Shown one piece after another: positions 21,838-30,452 of a stretch of 64,000 bases of DNA (positions within the stretch are counted from its first letter, which is position 1; each line of letters opens with the position of its first letter). The notes under the pieces were generated by a model. It made no database searches and was not told the DNA's origin. It saw only the letters and a program-made list of their open reading frames with translations. The position numbers were made by a program, and so were the translations under genes. Origin of the DNA: Betaproteobacteria bacterium HGW-Betaproteobacteria-7 (GTDB lineage Bacteria; Pseudomonadota; Gammaproteobacteria; Burkholderiales; Rhodocyclaceae). The stretch lies in assembly GCA_002840765.1 (NCBI GenBank), contig PHCE01000021.1:1-64000 (forward strand), read 5' to 3'.

Positions 21838-22101
21838 TTACCGGGCGGCTTGCTGGCCGGCACGGAAGGCCAGCAGCAGGTGATAGAGCTCGTCCTTGAG
21901 CTTGACGCGCTGCTTCTTCATGTCTTCCAGCGTGAAGTCAGCAACCGGCATGTCATGCGCCTCGAGATCCTCGACCTTGCCGGTCAGCCGGTCATAGCTC
22001 GCATTGAGGCGGGCGAAATGCGCATTGCCAGCCTTCAGGGCATCAATGGCATCCTGCATCTCCGGGAAATCCTGGTAAAGATCGTGGTGATCAACTTGCA
22101 T
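21838..22101 (-). CDS. Small YdcH/SlyX-like coiled-coil protein (DUF465)
   Basis: 87 residues, start at 22101 chosen because of the GAGGGAGAG ribosome binding site; a longer frame reaches 22203 but only overlaps aroC. Two helices with the DUF465-type pattern (FARLNASYDRLTGKVEDLEAHDMP, then LKDELYHLLL). The family is widespread and uncharacterised. Lies 41 bases after aroC. Confidence 0.75.
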   Translation of the reverse strand: MQVDHHDLYQDFPEMQDAIDALKAGNAHFARLNASYDRLTGKVEDLEAHDMPVADFTLEDMKKQRVKLKDELYHLLLAFRAGQQAAR

Positions 22102-22142
22102 GCTTCTCTCCCTCTGTTTTCGTTCCACCTCGCGGCGGAAAA

Positions 22143-23252
22143 TTAAGAATCCCGGGAAATCGTCCCGGCAATTCGCGGCGTCGCACACACCACGTCGGCG
22201 CACTGGGCGCGATGGCGCAACGCATGATCGATCAGGACCAGCGCCAGCATGGCCTCGGCAATCGGCGTCGCGCGGATGCCGACGCAGGGGTCGTGCCGCC
22301 CTTCGGTTGCCACTTCAACTGCCTGGCCCGCCGTATCGATCGAACGGCGAGGCTGGGCAATCGACGAGGTCGGCTTGATCGCCATATTGACCACGATCTC
22401 CTGGCCTGTCGAAATACCGCCCAGCACGCCACCGGCGTGATTGCTGAGAAAACCCTGGGGCGTCATTTCGTCGCCGTGCTCGCTGCCCTTCTGGGCGACG
22501 CAAGCGAAGCCGGCACCGATTTCGACTCCCTTGACCGCATTGATGCCCATCATGGCGTAAGCGATTTCGGCGTCGAGGCGGTCGTAGACCGGCTCGCCCC
22601 AGCCCGGCGGCACGCCGGTGGCACTGACGGTTATGCGCGCGCCGACGGAGTCGAGCGACTTGCGCAACTGATCCATATAGGCCTCAAGTTGCGGAACGAT
22701 GGCCGCATTGGGGGCAAAGAAGGCATTGCCATCAATCTCGTCAGCGGTCACAAATGGAATTTCGATCGGCCCGAGGGCGCTCATCCAGCCGCGGATCTCT
22801 ATGCCATGCCGCTCGCGCAGCCATTTGCGGGCGATTGCCCCGGCCGCCACACGCACTGCCGTCTCACGCGCTGACGAGCGACCACCGCCGCGATAGTCGC
22901 GGAAGCCGTATTTCTGCGTGTAGGTATAGTCGGCATGACCGGGACGGAAAGTCGTGGCGATATTGCCGTAGTCCTTGCTGCGCTGATCCTGATTGCGGAT
23001 CAGCAGGGCAATCGGTGTGCCGGTGGTCTTGCCTTCGAAGACGCCGGAAAGAATTTCCACCGTATCAGGCTCGCGCCGCTGGGTCACGTGCCGCGACGTT
23101 CCCGGCTTGCGCCGATCCAGCTCGCCCTGAATATCTTCGGCTGACAGGGCCAGGCCGGGCGGACAGCCGTCGACAATGCAACCGATCGCCGGGCCGTGCG
23201 ATTCGCCAAAGGAGGTAACAGAAAACAGGGTGCCGAAAGTATTGCCGGACAT
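22143..23252 (-). CDS. aroC: Chorismate synthase
   Basis: FMN-dependent last step of the shikimate pathway, 369 residues. The start at 23252 gives [20 protein letters not shown], the normal AroC N-terminus; an upstream TTG at 23273 would add seven residues and has no better ribosome binding site. Conserved [17 protein letters not shown] segment (here [12 protein letters not shown]) and C-terminal RHDPC. Confidence 0.95.
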   Translation of the reverse strand: MSGNTFGTLFSVTSFGESHGPAIGCIVDGCPPGLALSAEDIQGELDRRKPGTSRHVTQRREPDTVEILSGVFEGKTTGTPIALLIRNQDQRSKDYGNIATTFRPGHADYTYTQKYGFRDYRGGGRSSARETAVRVAAGAIARKWLRERHGIEIRGWMSALGPIEIPFVTADEIDGNAFFAPNAAIVPQLEAYMDQLRKSLDSVGARITVSATGVPPGWGEPVYDRLDAEIAYAMMGINAVKGVEIGAGFACVAQKGSEHGDEMTPQGFLSNHAGGVLGGISTGQEIVVNMAIKPTSSIAQPRRSIDTAGQAVEVATEGRHDPCVGIRATPIAEAMLALVLIDHALRHRAQCADVVCATPRIAGTISRDS

Positions 23253-23356
23253 GGAAGGCTGCGCGCTGATCAAGAGCCGCTAGTTTATCACGCCGGCCGA
23301 TCGCCCCCCCGACGCCAGACGACGGACCCGAATACTCTGCCCGCCGCCCATTCGCA

Positions 23357-23803
23357 TCAGGCCTTGGTTTCGTCCGGCCAGTTCTTGATATAGCTCTTCA
23401 ACATCTTGTTTTCGAAGCTCTGCTCTTCAAGAACCGCCTTGGCAACATCGAGGAAGGAGATGACGCCAAGCAGGATTCCGTCCTCAAGCACCGGCAGGTA
23501 GCGGGAATGCTTGTCGATCATCAGGCGCCGCAATTCGTTGGCCTCCATGTCGGGGAAGGCGGTAACCGGATCACACACCATCACCTCGCCGACAGTCAGG
23601 CCATCGAGCCGCGAAGCATGCTTTTGCAGCGCCTGCATGACCTCGCGAAAAGTCACCATGCCGACCATCTTGCCGCTCTCCATGACCACCAGCGAACCGA
23701 CATCACGCTCGGCCATGGTATCGACGGCAAGCACGAGCGACTGTTGCGGTGTCGCGGTGTACAGCGTTCCGCCCTTGAGGCGAATGATTTCCCGAACCTG
23801 CAT
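23357..23803 (-). CDS. CBS-domain pair protein
   Basis: 148 residues made of two CBS domains (about 8-65 and 72-130), a fold that usually binds adenine nucleotides or S-adenosyl ligands. Start at 23803 (MQVREIIRLKG) is preferred because of a GAGAG ribosome binding site. No effector domain is attached, so it probably regulates a partner or senses energy state. Nothing in the neighbourhood identifies the partner. Confidence 0.85.
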   Translation of the reverse strand: MQVREIIRLKGGTLYTATPQQSLVLAVDTMAERDVGSLVVMESGKMVGMVTFREVMQALQKHASRLDGLTVGEVMVCDPVTAFPDMEANELRRLMIDKHSRYLPVLEDGILLGVISFLDVAKAVLEEQSFENKMLKSYIKNWPDETKA

Positions 23804-23955
23804 ATGCACTCTCTCCGCGCGTTGTGGCAATCGACTCTGGCGATCTTAGTGCATCGCATCCGGTTCGCAAAGGCTCCCCCTTCACCCCCGCCGCACCCAT
23901 TGGCGGGAGTCGCCAGAAAATATTCAGTCAGCACGAAAAAATATGGCATTTGCAC

Positions 23956-23991
23956 TTGCGGAACGTCATAACCGCCTATACAATTGGTTAT
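23956..23991 (+). promoter_or_regulatory. Promoter with overlapping inverted repeat before the HTH gene
   Basis: A sigma-70-type promoter TTGCGG-N17-TACAAT (23956-23984) lies in a locally AT-rich 160-base gap. An inverted repeat CATAACC/GGTTAT (23967-23973 and 23986-23991) flanks the -10 box, a position suited to autorepression by the HTH protein encoded downstream. Inferred from sequence only. Confidence 0.45.
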
Positions 23992-24059
23992 ATGACCTAA
24001 GTAATACATCGCTAGGATGCTTGGGTACTTCAATAACGCTAGCGTATGGAGATTGGATA

Positions 24060-24365
24060 ATGTCTACTGTCAAAACCATTGAAAAGATCGACGCTCGCGA
24101 AATCCGTCGCAAGCTCGGCCTCAACCAGCAACAATTCTGGTCCACCCTGGGTGTGACCCAGAGCGGCGGCTCCCGTTACGAAAGTGGTCGCAACATGCCG
24201 AAGCCGGTGCGCGAACTGCTGCGCCTGGTGCACGTCGAACAGATCGACATCAAGTCGATCAAGCGTGAAGACTGGGAAGTTCTGGATTACCTGAAGGCTC
24301 AGGAACCGGAGCTGTTCAAGTCGCTGAAGAAATCGGCCCGCAGCCGCTCCAAGAAGGTCGCCTGA
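24060..24365 (+). CDS. Small XRE-type helix-turn-helix regulator
   Basis: 101 residues, start at 24060 preceded by GGAG. The helix-turn-helix is in IRRKLGLNQQQFWSTLGVTQSGGSRYE (quoted in parts: IRRKLGLNQQQFW and GVTQSGGSRYE, about residues 15-41). It is followed by a helix-rich region and a very basic C-terminus (KKSARSRSKK). It has no toxin gene beside it, so it is not an obvious antitoxin. Target genes unknown; its own promoter carries a dyad. Confidence 0.8.
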   Translation: MSTVKTIEKIDAREIRRKLGLNQQQFWSTLGVTQSGGSRYESGRNMPKPVRELLRLVHVEQIDIKSIKREDWEVLDYLKAQEPELFKSLKKSARSRSKKVA

Positions 24366-24395
24366 GTCCCGGCCCGCGAGGGCCTGACTCTGCCG

Positions 24396-24440
24396 AAACG
24401 GGCATCACGGGGAAATGAGTACCCGGATGCCCGTTTTTTT
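24396..24440 (+). terminator. Terminator after the HTH gene
   Basis: Eleven-base-pair outer stem (AAACGGGCATC with GATGCCCGTTT) plus an inner CGGG/CCCG pairing, followed by a T-run. The stem overlaps the last codons of the convergent radical SAM gene. Confidence 0.8.
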
Positions 24441-25241
24441 CTGGATTTCTTCAGCAAAGGCTGCCAGCTCTTCATCCGGCAGGCGGGCCAGACGCGGCGC
24501 CGCCGGCTGCTGCGAAGGTCGGGCCAGGCCGTAGAGGTGAACGCCGGCCAGGCTTCCGGCCACCGGCGTCAGCAAGTCACAGTAGGCGGCCCGGGCAGCG
24601 GCATCGGGCGCCTGTCCATCGAGGGCAAACCAGCAGGTCTGCACCCAGGTCGGCGCCAGCGCCGCACAGCGAGCCAGGTTGCCGGCCACTTTCTCCGGCG
24701 TCAGCGGCACCCCGTTGATTTCGGCGATGGCAGCTGCTTCCGCCCGATCGATCTTGAACCAAACCTCGCCCCCTAGTTCGCCGATCCGCTGCACCCCGGC
24801 TGCCACTTCCGGACGATGCATCAGGCTGCCATTGGTGATCAGACGCAGCACGAGTTTCCCAAGCAACCCAAAGCGGCCGAGCACATCGCCCACCCGATTC
24901 ACCGCCGCAGCAAACTCCGGCGCACTGGTTGGCTCACCGTTGCCGGAAAAGGCAATATCCATGAGCCGCCTGGCCGATTCTGGCACCTGGCGCTGCATGA
25001 AATCGCCGTGCAGCGCATCCGCCAGAAAGGTGGCAAGTTCACTCTCCAGCAGATCGAGGTCAAGGGGTGGCGGACCGCCGCGCACCAAGTTGTCGACCTG
25101 GCAGTAAACACAGGCCCAGTTGCAGGCGTTGTTGACATTGAGATTGATGCCGATCGACACTCCGCCCGCCCGCCGGGAAACAACGGGATAGACGTAGCGC
25201 AAACCGGCACTGTCGCGGCGGTGGTCATCAGTGGTAAGCAT
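24405..25241 (-). CDS. Radical SAM protein (COG0731/TYW1-like group)
   Basis: 278 residues with the [4Fe-4S]/SAM motif C-x3-C-x2-C in NNACNWACVYCQ (about residues 42-49). It has a GGEP-like SAM segment (FSGNGEP) and the RLITNGSL region. Start at 25241 (MLTTDDHRR). The overall pattern fits the COG0731 radical SAM group rather than QueE, which is shorter. It is divergent from queD with 44 bases between the start codons, so a role around deazapurine or tRNA modification is possible but unproven. Confidence 0.78.
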   Translation of the reverse strand: MLTTDDHRRDSAGLRYVYPVVSRRAGGVSIGINLNVNNACNWACVYCQVDNLVRGGPPPLDLDLLESELATFLADALHGDFMQRQVPESARRLMDIAFSGNGEPTSAPEFAAAVNRVGDVLGRFGLLGKLVLRLITNGSLMHRPEVAAGVQRIGELGGEVWFKIDRAEAAAIAEINGVPLTPEKVAGNLARCAALAPTWVQTCWFALDGQAPDAAARAAYCDLLTPVAGSLAGVHLYGLARPSQQPAAPRLARLPDEELAAFAEEIQKKTGIRVLISP

Positions 25242-25285
25242 GGCGCATTGTATAATCCGCAACCGCCTTGTCGAGCCTTGCCATC

Positions 25286-25738
25286 ATGTACATCACCCGC
25301 CGCCTGGAGTTCGATGCCGGGCACCGCATCCCCGATCACAAAAGCCAGTGCCGCCACTTGCACGGACACCGCTACGCGATCGAAATCACACTTTCCGGCA
25401 GCGTTATCAACAAGGCTGGCGATGCTGCCAACGGCATGGTGATGGATTTTTCGCAGGTCAAGAGCCTGGCCAAGGAACATCTCGTAGATCAGTGGGATCA
25501 CGCTTTCCTGGCCTTTGCCGGCGACCGGGCCATTGTCGATTTCCTGGGCAGCCTGCCTGACCACAAGACCGTTCTCCTCGATCGCGTACCGACAGCAGAG
25601 AATCTCGCCCGCATTGCTTTCGAGCAGCTTGATGTGGTCTATCGCGACACCTACGGCAACCAACTACAACTGGAACGCATCCGCCTCTACGAAACACCGA
25701 ATTGCTGGGCTGACGCCTTGCGCGCCCGACTGGATTGA
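25286..25738 (+). CDS. queD: 6-carboxytetrahydropterin synthase
   Basis: Converts dihydroneopterin triphosphate to 6-carboxytetrahydropterin in queuosine synthesis, 150 residues. Zinc ligands are seen as His in FDAGHRI and the two His of LHGHRY, the catalytic Cys precedes them (SQCRHLHGH), and the C-terminal ETPNCWA motif is present. The ATG at 25286 is preferred over the upstream TTG at 25268. Confidence 0.9.
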   Translation: MYITRRLEFDAGHRIPDHKSQCRHLHGHRYAIEITLSGSVINKAGDAANGMVMDFSQVKSLAKEHLVDQWDHAFLAFAGDRAIVDFLGSLPDHKTVLLDRVPTAENLARIAFEQLDVVYRDTYGNQLQLERIRLYETPNCWADALRARLD

Positions 25739-25801
25739 GCGGATTCGCCGTTCTCCCTATACTGCTTCAAACAAAAGCAGCCGCATTGAAGCAGCGGACC
25801 A

Positions 25802-27007
25802 ATGGGGGATGACTTGACAGGGCAAGCGCAAGCCGGATCGGAAGCAAATGACAGGACATCCGGGCCGGGCCTGCGCAAGGCGCCGTTAACGGCGCTGATA
25901 CTGACTGGTGGCGGCGCCCGGGCGGCTTATCAGGTCGGCGTCCTGCTCGCCGTCGCCAAGCTCTCCAGCAACCGACATCACAACCCTTTCCCCATTCTTT
26001 GTGGCACCTCGGCGGGCGCCATCAATGCCGCGAGCGTTGCCTGCCTGGCTGACAACTTTGGCAAGGCTGTATCCATACTGGCCGGGGTCTGGCGCGACAT
26101 GCGGGTACACGACATCTATCGCGCCGACACCCTCGGCGTCGGCCTGTCCGGCATGCGCTGGCTATCCCAACTGGCCTTCGGCTGGCTGATCCGCAATCCG
26201 CCGAACTCGCTGCTCGACAACTCACCGCTGCGCGATCTGCTCACCCGTCATCTCGACTTCAACGGCATCGACCGCTCAATAGCCAAAGGCGCCCTGCACG
26301 CCGTCAGCATTTCCGCCTCCGGCTACGAATCAGGAGAGAACATCAGCTTCTTCCAGGCCCATGCCGATGCCCAGCCCTGGCGCCGCGTGCAGCGACTGGG
26401 CATCCGCGCCCGGATTGGCGTCGAACATCTCGTCGCGTCAAGCGCCATTCCCTTCATCTTTCCGGCCACGCGTATCCACCGCGAGTATTTCGGCGACGGC
26501 TCGATGCGCCAACTGGCGCCGATCTCGCCAGCCATTCATCTGGGCGCCGAACGCGTCCTGATCATCGGCGCCAGCCGGAAGAACGAACATCAGGAACGCC
26601 AGCGCGTCGACAGCCATCCATCGCTGGCCCAGATTGCCGGCCACGCCATGTCGAGCATATTTCTCGACAGCCTGGCCGTGGACATTGAACGCATGCAGCG
26701 CATCAACCAGACACTGGCGACGATACCGCCTGAACAGCGAGCGCAGTCCGGTATCCCCCTGCGTCCCATCAAAACCCTGGTGATTGCCCCGTCAGAAAGG
26801 CTCGACCGCATCGCCGCCGACCATGCCAGCGCCCTGCCCTGGTCGATCAAAGCCCTGCTCGGCGGCGTCGGAGCCATGAACCGCCATGGCGGCGCCCTGA
26901 CCAGCTACCTGCTTTTTGAAAGGCCTTATACGCGCGCCCTGATTGATTTGGGCTATGCCGACACGATGGACCGGGCGACGGAAGTCGGAGACTTCCTGCA
27001 ACTCTAG
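25802..27007 (+). CDS. Patatin-like phospholipase
   Basis: 401-residue putative lipid acyl hydrolase. Oxyanion motif GGGARAAYQ (about residues 36-44), nucleophile Ser in GTSAGAIN (about 66-73), and catalytic Asp in YFGDGSMRQ. No signal peptide, so probably cytosolic or membrane-associated. Related proteins are often annotated as RssA-like. Substrate unknown. Confidence 0.88.
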   Translation: MGDDLTGQAQAGSEANDRTSGPGLRKAPLTALILTGGGARAAYQVGVLLAVAKLSSNRHHNPFPILCGTSAGAINAASVACLADNFGKAVSILAGVWRDMRVHDIYRADTLGVGLSGMRWLSQLAFGWLIRNPPNSLLDNSPLRDLLTRHLDFNGIDRSIAKGALHAVSISASGYESGENISFFQAHADAQPWRRVQRLGIRARIGVEHLVASSAIPFIFPATRIHREYFGDGSMRQLAPISPAIHLGAERVLIIGASRKNEHQERQRVDSHPSLAQIAGHAMSSIFLDSLAVDIERMQRINQTLATIPPEQRAQSGIPLRPIKTLVIAPSERLDRIAADHASALPWSIKALLGGVGAMNRHGGALTSYLLFERPYTRALIDLGYADTMDRATEVGDFLQL

Positions 27008-27013
27008 TGCGGC

Positions 27014-27101
27014 TGGCGGGTCCGGTGAGATTCGAACTCACGATGGGTTTCCCCACGCCGGTTTTCAAGACCGGTGCATTCAACCACTCTGCCACAGACC
27101 C
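27014..27101 (-). tRNA. tRNA-Ser (anticodon UGA)
   Basis: 88 bases including an encoded CCA end. Acceptor arm GGGTCTG pairs with CGGACCC (one G-U). The anticodon stem CCGGT/ACCGG closes the loop CTTGAAA, giving anticodon TGA. There is a long variable arm (GTGGGGAAACCCAT), which is typical of serine tRNAs, and a TTCGAAT T-loop. Confidence 0.95.
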
Positions 27102-27233
27102 TTGGGAAGCCGCGGATCATATCATAAAGGCGACGGGCATTAACCCACTGTTTCTATCGGGATTTATTGAAACTTTGTGCCGCCTCGGCTAGTCTCACGG
27201 TCGGATCATCACCGCTTGAAAGGAATACACAGG

Positions 27234-27926
27234 ATGAACATGCCACTCGATCACCTCGCGCAAGGCTCCTCCGGGCTCGCCCTCCAGCAGAATCGCGTGC
27301 TGCGCAATACCTACATGCTGCTCGCCCTGAGCATGGTGCCAACGGTCATCGGCGCCCTGGTCGGCATCCAGATGCAGTTCAGCTTCCTTGCCGGCAACCC
27401 CTTCATCGCTTTCATGCTGTTCCTGGGTATCGCCTGGGGCTTCATGTACGCCATCGAGAAGAACAAGGACAGCGGTCTGGGTGTTGCCTTGTTGCTCGGC
27501 TTCACCTTCTTCATGGGTCTGATGCTGTCGCGTATCCTGCAAGTGGCGCTCGGCTTCAGCAACGGCGGCTCAATGATCACCCTGGCTGCCGGCGGCACCG
27601 GTGCGGTCTTCTTCACGATGGCTACCATCGCCACTGTCAGCAAGCGCGACTTCAGCAACATGGGCAAGTTCCTGTTTGTCGGCATGATCGTCATCCTGCT
27701 CGCCATCGTCGCCAACATCTTCCTGCAGATACCGGCGCTCTCCCTGGCGATTTCGGCAGCTGCAGTAATGATCTTCTCGGCCTATATCCTCTACGATCTA
27801 AGCCGCATCGTGCAGGGAGGCGAAACCAATTACGTCAGCGCCACGCTGTCTGTCTATCTAGGCATCTACAACGTGTTCGTCAGCCTGCTGCACCTGATCA
27901 TGGCCTTTACCGGCGAACGCGACTGA
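27234..27926 (+). CDS. Bax inhibitor-1 / YccA family membrane protein
   Basis: 230-residue membrane protein with seven hydrophobic segments and the family's C-terminal IFSAYILYDLSRIVQGGETNY-like region (seen as YILYDLSRIVQGGE) followed by a last segment and acidic end. In bacteria this family modulates FtsH protease (YccA) or conducts calcium/protons. Start is preceded by GAAAGGAATACACAGG. Convergent with rlmD. Confidence 0.88.
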   Translation: MNMPLDHLAQGSSGLALQQNRVLRNTYMLLALSMVPTVIGALVGIQMQFSFLAGNPFIAFMLFLGIAWGFMYAIEKNKDSGLGVALLLGFTFFMGLMLSRILQVALGFSNGGSMITLAAGGTGAVFFTMATIATVSKRDFSNMGKFLFVGMIVILLAIVANIFLQIPALSLAISAAAVMIFSAYILYDLSRIVQGGETNYVSATLSVYLGIYNVFVSLLHLIMAFTGERD

Positions 27927-27968
27927 GTCACCGGCAAGAGAACTACAAGGCGGCTGCGGCCGCCTTTT

Positions 27969-29267
27969 TCATTGGCGCTCGAATAGTGCCACCGACTCGA
28001 CATGAGCCGTATGCGGGAACATGTTGACGGCACCAGCGGCAAGGAAACGGTAACCCTTGGCCGCGACCAGAATGGCTGCATCGCGAGCCAGGGTAGAGGG
28101 ATTGCAGGAGACATAAACAATACGCCGGGGGGCATCGCTGCCTAGGGCCTTGATCAATTCCATGGCGCCTTCGCGCGGCGGATCGATCAGCATCTTGTCA
28201 AATCGCCCGAGCGCCGCCAACGACGCCTCGGTACAGTTGAACAGATTGGCCACGGAAAACTCCACCCGAGAACTCAGGCCATTGGCGGCGGCGCTCGCTT
28301 CGCCCCGCAGGACTAGGCCGGGGCTGCCTTCGACGCCAACAACGAACGCTCCCGAACGGGCGATCGGCAAGGTGAAGTTACCCAGGCCGCAGAACATGTC
28401 GGCAATCCGCTCGCCTAGCTGCGGATCGAGCAAATTCAAGGCGCGGCGTACGAGAATGCGATTCACCGCATGATTGACCTGGGTGAAATCAGTCGGCCGG
28501 AATTCCAGTTGAACGTCGAACTCGGGCAAAGAATAACTTAGTGGCGGCGCCGACTGCGGATGAAACAGGTAAGCGCTGTCCGGCCCCTTCGGCTGCAAAT
28601 AGATCACCACAGCATGCCAATCGGCGAATTCGCGCAGCAATTTTTCATCGCGCTGGCTGAGCGGCTGGAGAATACGGAGCACCAAGGCCGTACACGCCTC
28701 GCCGACGGCGACCTCAACCTGCGGCAGACGCCCGGCGACGGACAGCGCGGCAAACAATTCGCGCATCGGCAACAACAGCGCTGAAACGTGCGCTGGCAGG
28801 ATATCGCAGCGCCGAATGTCGGCTATGTAGCTGCTGCGCCATTCATGAAAGCCAATCAGTATGCCGCCTTCTTTCTCGATCTGGCGCACCCCGAGGCGGG
28901 CCCGATGCCGGTAAGCCCATGGCTCGCCATAGACCGGCGACAGGATGGTTTCCGGGCGAACGCGCCCGATATGCCACAGACTGTCCTCGAGCACACGCTG
29001 TTTGGCCGCCACCTGGGCCATCGGGTCCATATGCTGCATGGCGCAGCCGCCACAGATGCCGAAATGGGGGCAACGCGGTGTAACGCGGGCCGATGAGGCG
29101 CGCTTGACGGCAACCAGATGCGCCAGCTCGTAATTCGGCTTTTTCCGGAAACTGGCGTAATCGACAAGCTCGCCGGGCAACGCGCCATCGACGAAGATCG
29201 TCTTGCCTTCCTGACGGGCAATGCCCCGCGCCTCATGATCCAGCGACTCTATGACCCCTGTCGGCAC
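27969..29267 (-). CDS. rlmD: 23S rRNA (uracil-1939-C5)-methyltransferase
   Basis: SAM-dependent RNA m5U methyltransferase, about 432 residues from a GTG at 29267. That start has GGAG six bases upstream and yields the expected TRAM-domain N-terminus (MPTGVIESLDHEARG). The iron-sulfur cysteines are in RCPHFGICGGCAMQH, the SAM site in ADMFCGLGNFTLP, and the catalytic Cys in YVSCNPSTLARD. A further upstream initiation at 29300 would add 11 residues without a ribosome binding site. Confidence 0.92.
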   Translation of the reverse strand: MPTGVIESLDHEARGIARQEGKTIFVDGALPGELVDYASFRKKPNYELAHLVAVKRASSARVTPRCPHFGICGGCAMQHMDPMAQVAAKQRVLEDSLWHIGRVRPETILSPVYGEPWAYRHRARLGVRQIEKEGGILIGFHEWRSSYIADIRRCDILPAHVSALLLPMRELFAALSVAGRLPQVEVAVGEACTALVLRILQPLSQRDEKLLREFADWHAVVIYLQPKGPDSAYLFHPQSAPPLSYSLPEFDVQLEFRPTDFTQVNHAVNRILVRRALNLLDPQLGERIADMFCGLGNFTLPIARSGAFVVGVEGSPGLVLRGEASAAANGLSSRVEFSVANLFNCTEASLAALGRFDKMLIDPPREGAMELIKALGSDAPRRIVYVSCNPSTLARDAAILVAAKGYRFLAAGAVNMFPHTAHVESVALFERQ

Positions 29268-29318
29268 GTTCCACTCCGGAAAAAGCGCGAATTCTATCAA
29301 TCAGTTAAACTAACCGCT

Positions 29319-29789
29319 ATGGCTCGCGAACTGATCACCACTTGGAGCGACTATCAGGCTGCCGTCGAACGGTTGCTGGCGATGGCCGACAGGGAAATCC
29401 TCATCTACGACGAAGATATCGGCGGCCTCAGGCTGGACGTACCGCTCAACTTTCCCCATCTGCAACGCACACTCAAGGACGGCGGCAGACTGCACATCGC
29501 CCTGCGCAACGCTGATCTGCTGCGCCAGCGCCACCCGCAACTGCTGAATCTGCTGAGCCTGTTCAGCCACCGCGCTGCGGCGCAACAAACTCCCGAGCAC
29601 CTCAACCACCTGCGCGACAACATGATCCTCATCGACGGCAAGCATGGATTGATTCGTTTTGACCGCGATCAACCGCGCAGCAAGCTGTTGGTCGACGAAA
29701 TCGAGGAAATGCGTCCGTACGCCATGCGCTTTGCCGAGATATGGTCGGCAGGCGGTGATCCGGTGAGTTCCACGACGCTCGGCTTATAA
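29319..29789 (+). CDS. Conserved protein of unknown function
   Basis: 156 residues, cytosolic, divergent from rlmD. It has the look of a phospholipase-D-fold relative (EILIYDEDIGGLRLD, LRDNMILIDGKHGLIRF) but lacks an HxK motif, so no activity can be assigned. Homologues I recall are annotated only as hypothetical in betaproteobacteria. Confidence 0.7.
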   Translation: MARELITTWSDYQAAVERLLAMADREILIYDEDIGGLRLDVPLNFPHLQRTLKDGGRLHIALRNADLLRQRHPQLLNLLSLFSHRAAAQQTPEHLNHLRDNMILIDGKHGLIRFDRDQPRSKLLVDEIEEMRPYAMRFAEIWSAGGDPVSSTTLGL

Positions 29790-29842
29790 CATCCAGATGC
29801 CATGCGGCAACGCAACATGAAACGTGTTGCGATGCGAGAATT

Positions 29843-29851
29843 TGCTATAAT
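29843..29851 (+). promoter_or_regulatory. Extended -10 promoter for the small lipoprotein
   Basis: TGCTATAAT, a perfect extended -10 element, lies 78 bases before the lipoprotein start. No convincing -35 box is visible, as is usual for extended -10 promoters. Confidence 0.55.
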
Positions 29852-29928
29852 CGTCCGCTGATCAGGCAGGCTCTGGTCAAAAAAAATTCTTCAGCTGATA
29901 TAGCCTCACGTCGATAAGGAAATTACCC

Positions 29929-30168
29929 ATGAATAAGTCCATTCTCGTTGCCGCCCTGGTTGCCATTGCTCTGACCGCCTGTGGCAAGAAGGAAGAACCG
30001 CAAGTCGTCGCTCCGGCTCCGGCTCCGGTTGCCGCTCCGGCCGCTGACACCGCTGCCGCTCCGGTCGCTACCCCGGCTGCTGACGCTGCCGCTGCTCCGG
30101 TTGCTGCCCCGGCTGCTGACGCTGCCGCTGCTCCGGTTGGCGTTCCGGCCACTGAAGAAAAGAAGTAA
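29929..30168 (+). CDS. Small Ala/Pro-rich lipoprotein with 12-residue repeats
   Basis: 79 residues. Signal peptide with lipobox LTAC, Cys18 being the predicted lipidated residue. After KKEEPQ comes a low-complexity Ala/Pro/Val region with three 12-residue repeats of the form PAADxAAAPVxx (residues 37-72) and a charged EEKK end. Probably an envelope-anchored spacer peptide; no catalytic features. Own promoter and own terminator. Confidence 0.8.
   Translation: MNKSILVAALVAIALTACGKKEEPQVVAPAPAPVAAPAADTAAAPVATPAADAAAAPVAAPAADAAAAPVGVPATEEKK
30037..30144 (+). repeat. Three tandem 36-base repeats in the lipoprotein gene
   Basis: Three in-frame 36-base units encode PAADTAAAPVAT, PAADAAAAPVAA and PAADAAAAPVGV. 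Units two and three are nearly identical in DNA, so copy number may vary between strains. Confidence 0.75.
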
Positions 30169-30241
30169 TCTTTCTTCGAGCCATCAACAGGGGGGCTTCG
30201 CCGACAGAGTAAGTAACCGTCTGCGGTAGAGTTACCCTGAG

Positions 30242-30280
30242 ACAATGCCCGCCATCGAAAGATGGTGGGCATTGTTGTTT
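30242..30280 (+). terminator. Terminator after the small lipoprotein
   Basis: Fifteen-base-pair stem (ACAATGCCCGCCATC with one G-U) around a GAAA tetraloop, followed by TGTTT. Between the lipoprotein stop and this hairpin only weak secondary structure is seen. Confidence 0.75.
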
Positions 30281-30381
30281 ATGGGATGCGCTGAAGGCAA
30301 AACTTGATGGCCGGATGCGCTGTTCGATCATCGCACCATACAAACTGCCAAACAGCAGCCAATGCGTGTTTCCTCGGCACG

Positions 30382-30408
30382 AAAAAAAACCTCGCGATAA
30401 CCGCGAGG
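30382..30408 (-). terminator. Terminator after bamC
   Basis: CCTCGCG/CGCGAGG stem with a five-base loop. On the minus strand it is followed by eight T residues. It lies 45 bases past the bamC stop. Confidence 0.85.
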
Positions 30409-30452
30409 CTTTTTCCGGAACAGCCTTTAGTGCATGCGCTCCGCAGACTGAC

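Noticed and set aside
25268-25285. Earlier TTG start for queD
   Set aside because: It adds six residues with no ribosome binding site and intrudes on the divergent promoter region. The ATG at 25286 matches the normal QueD N-terminus.
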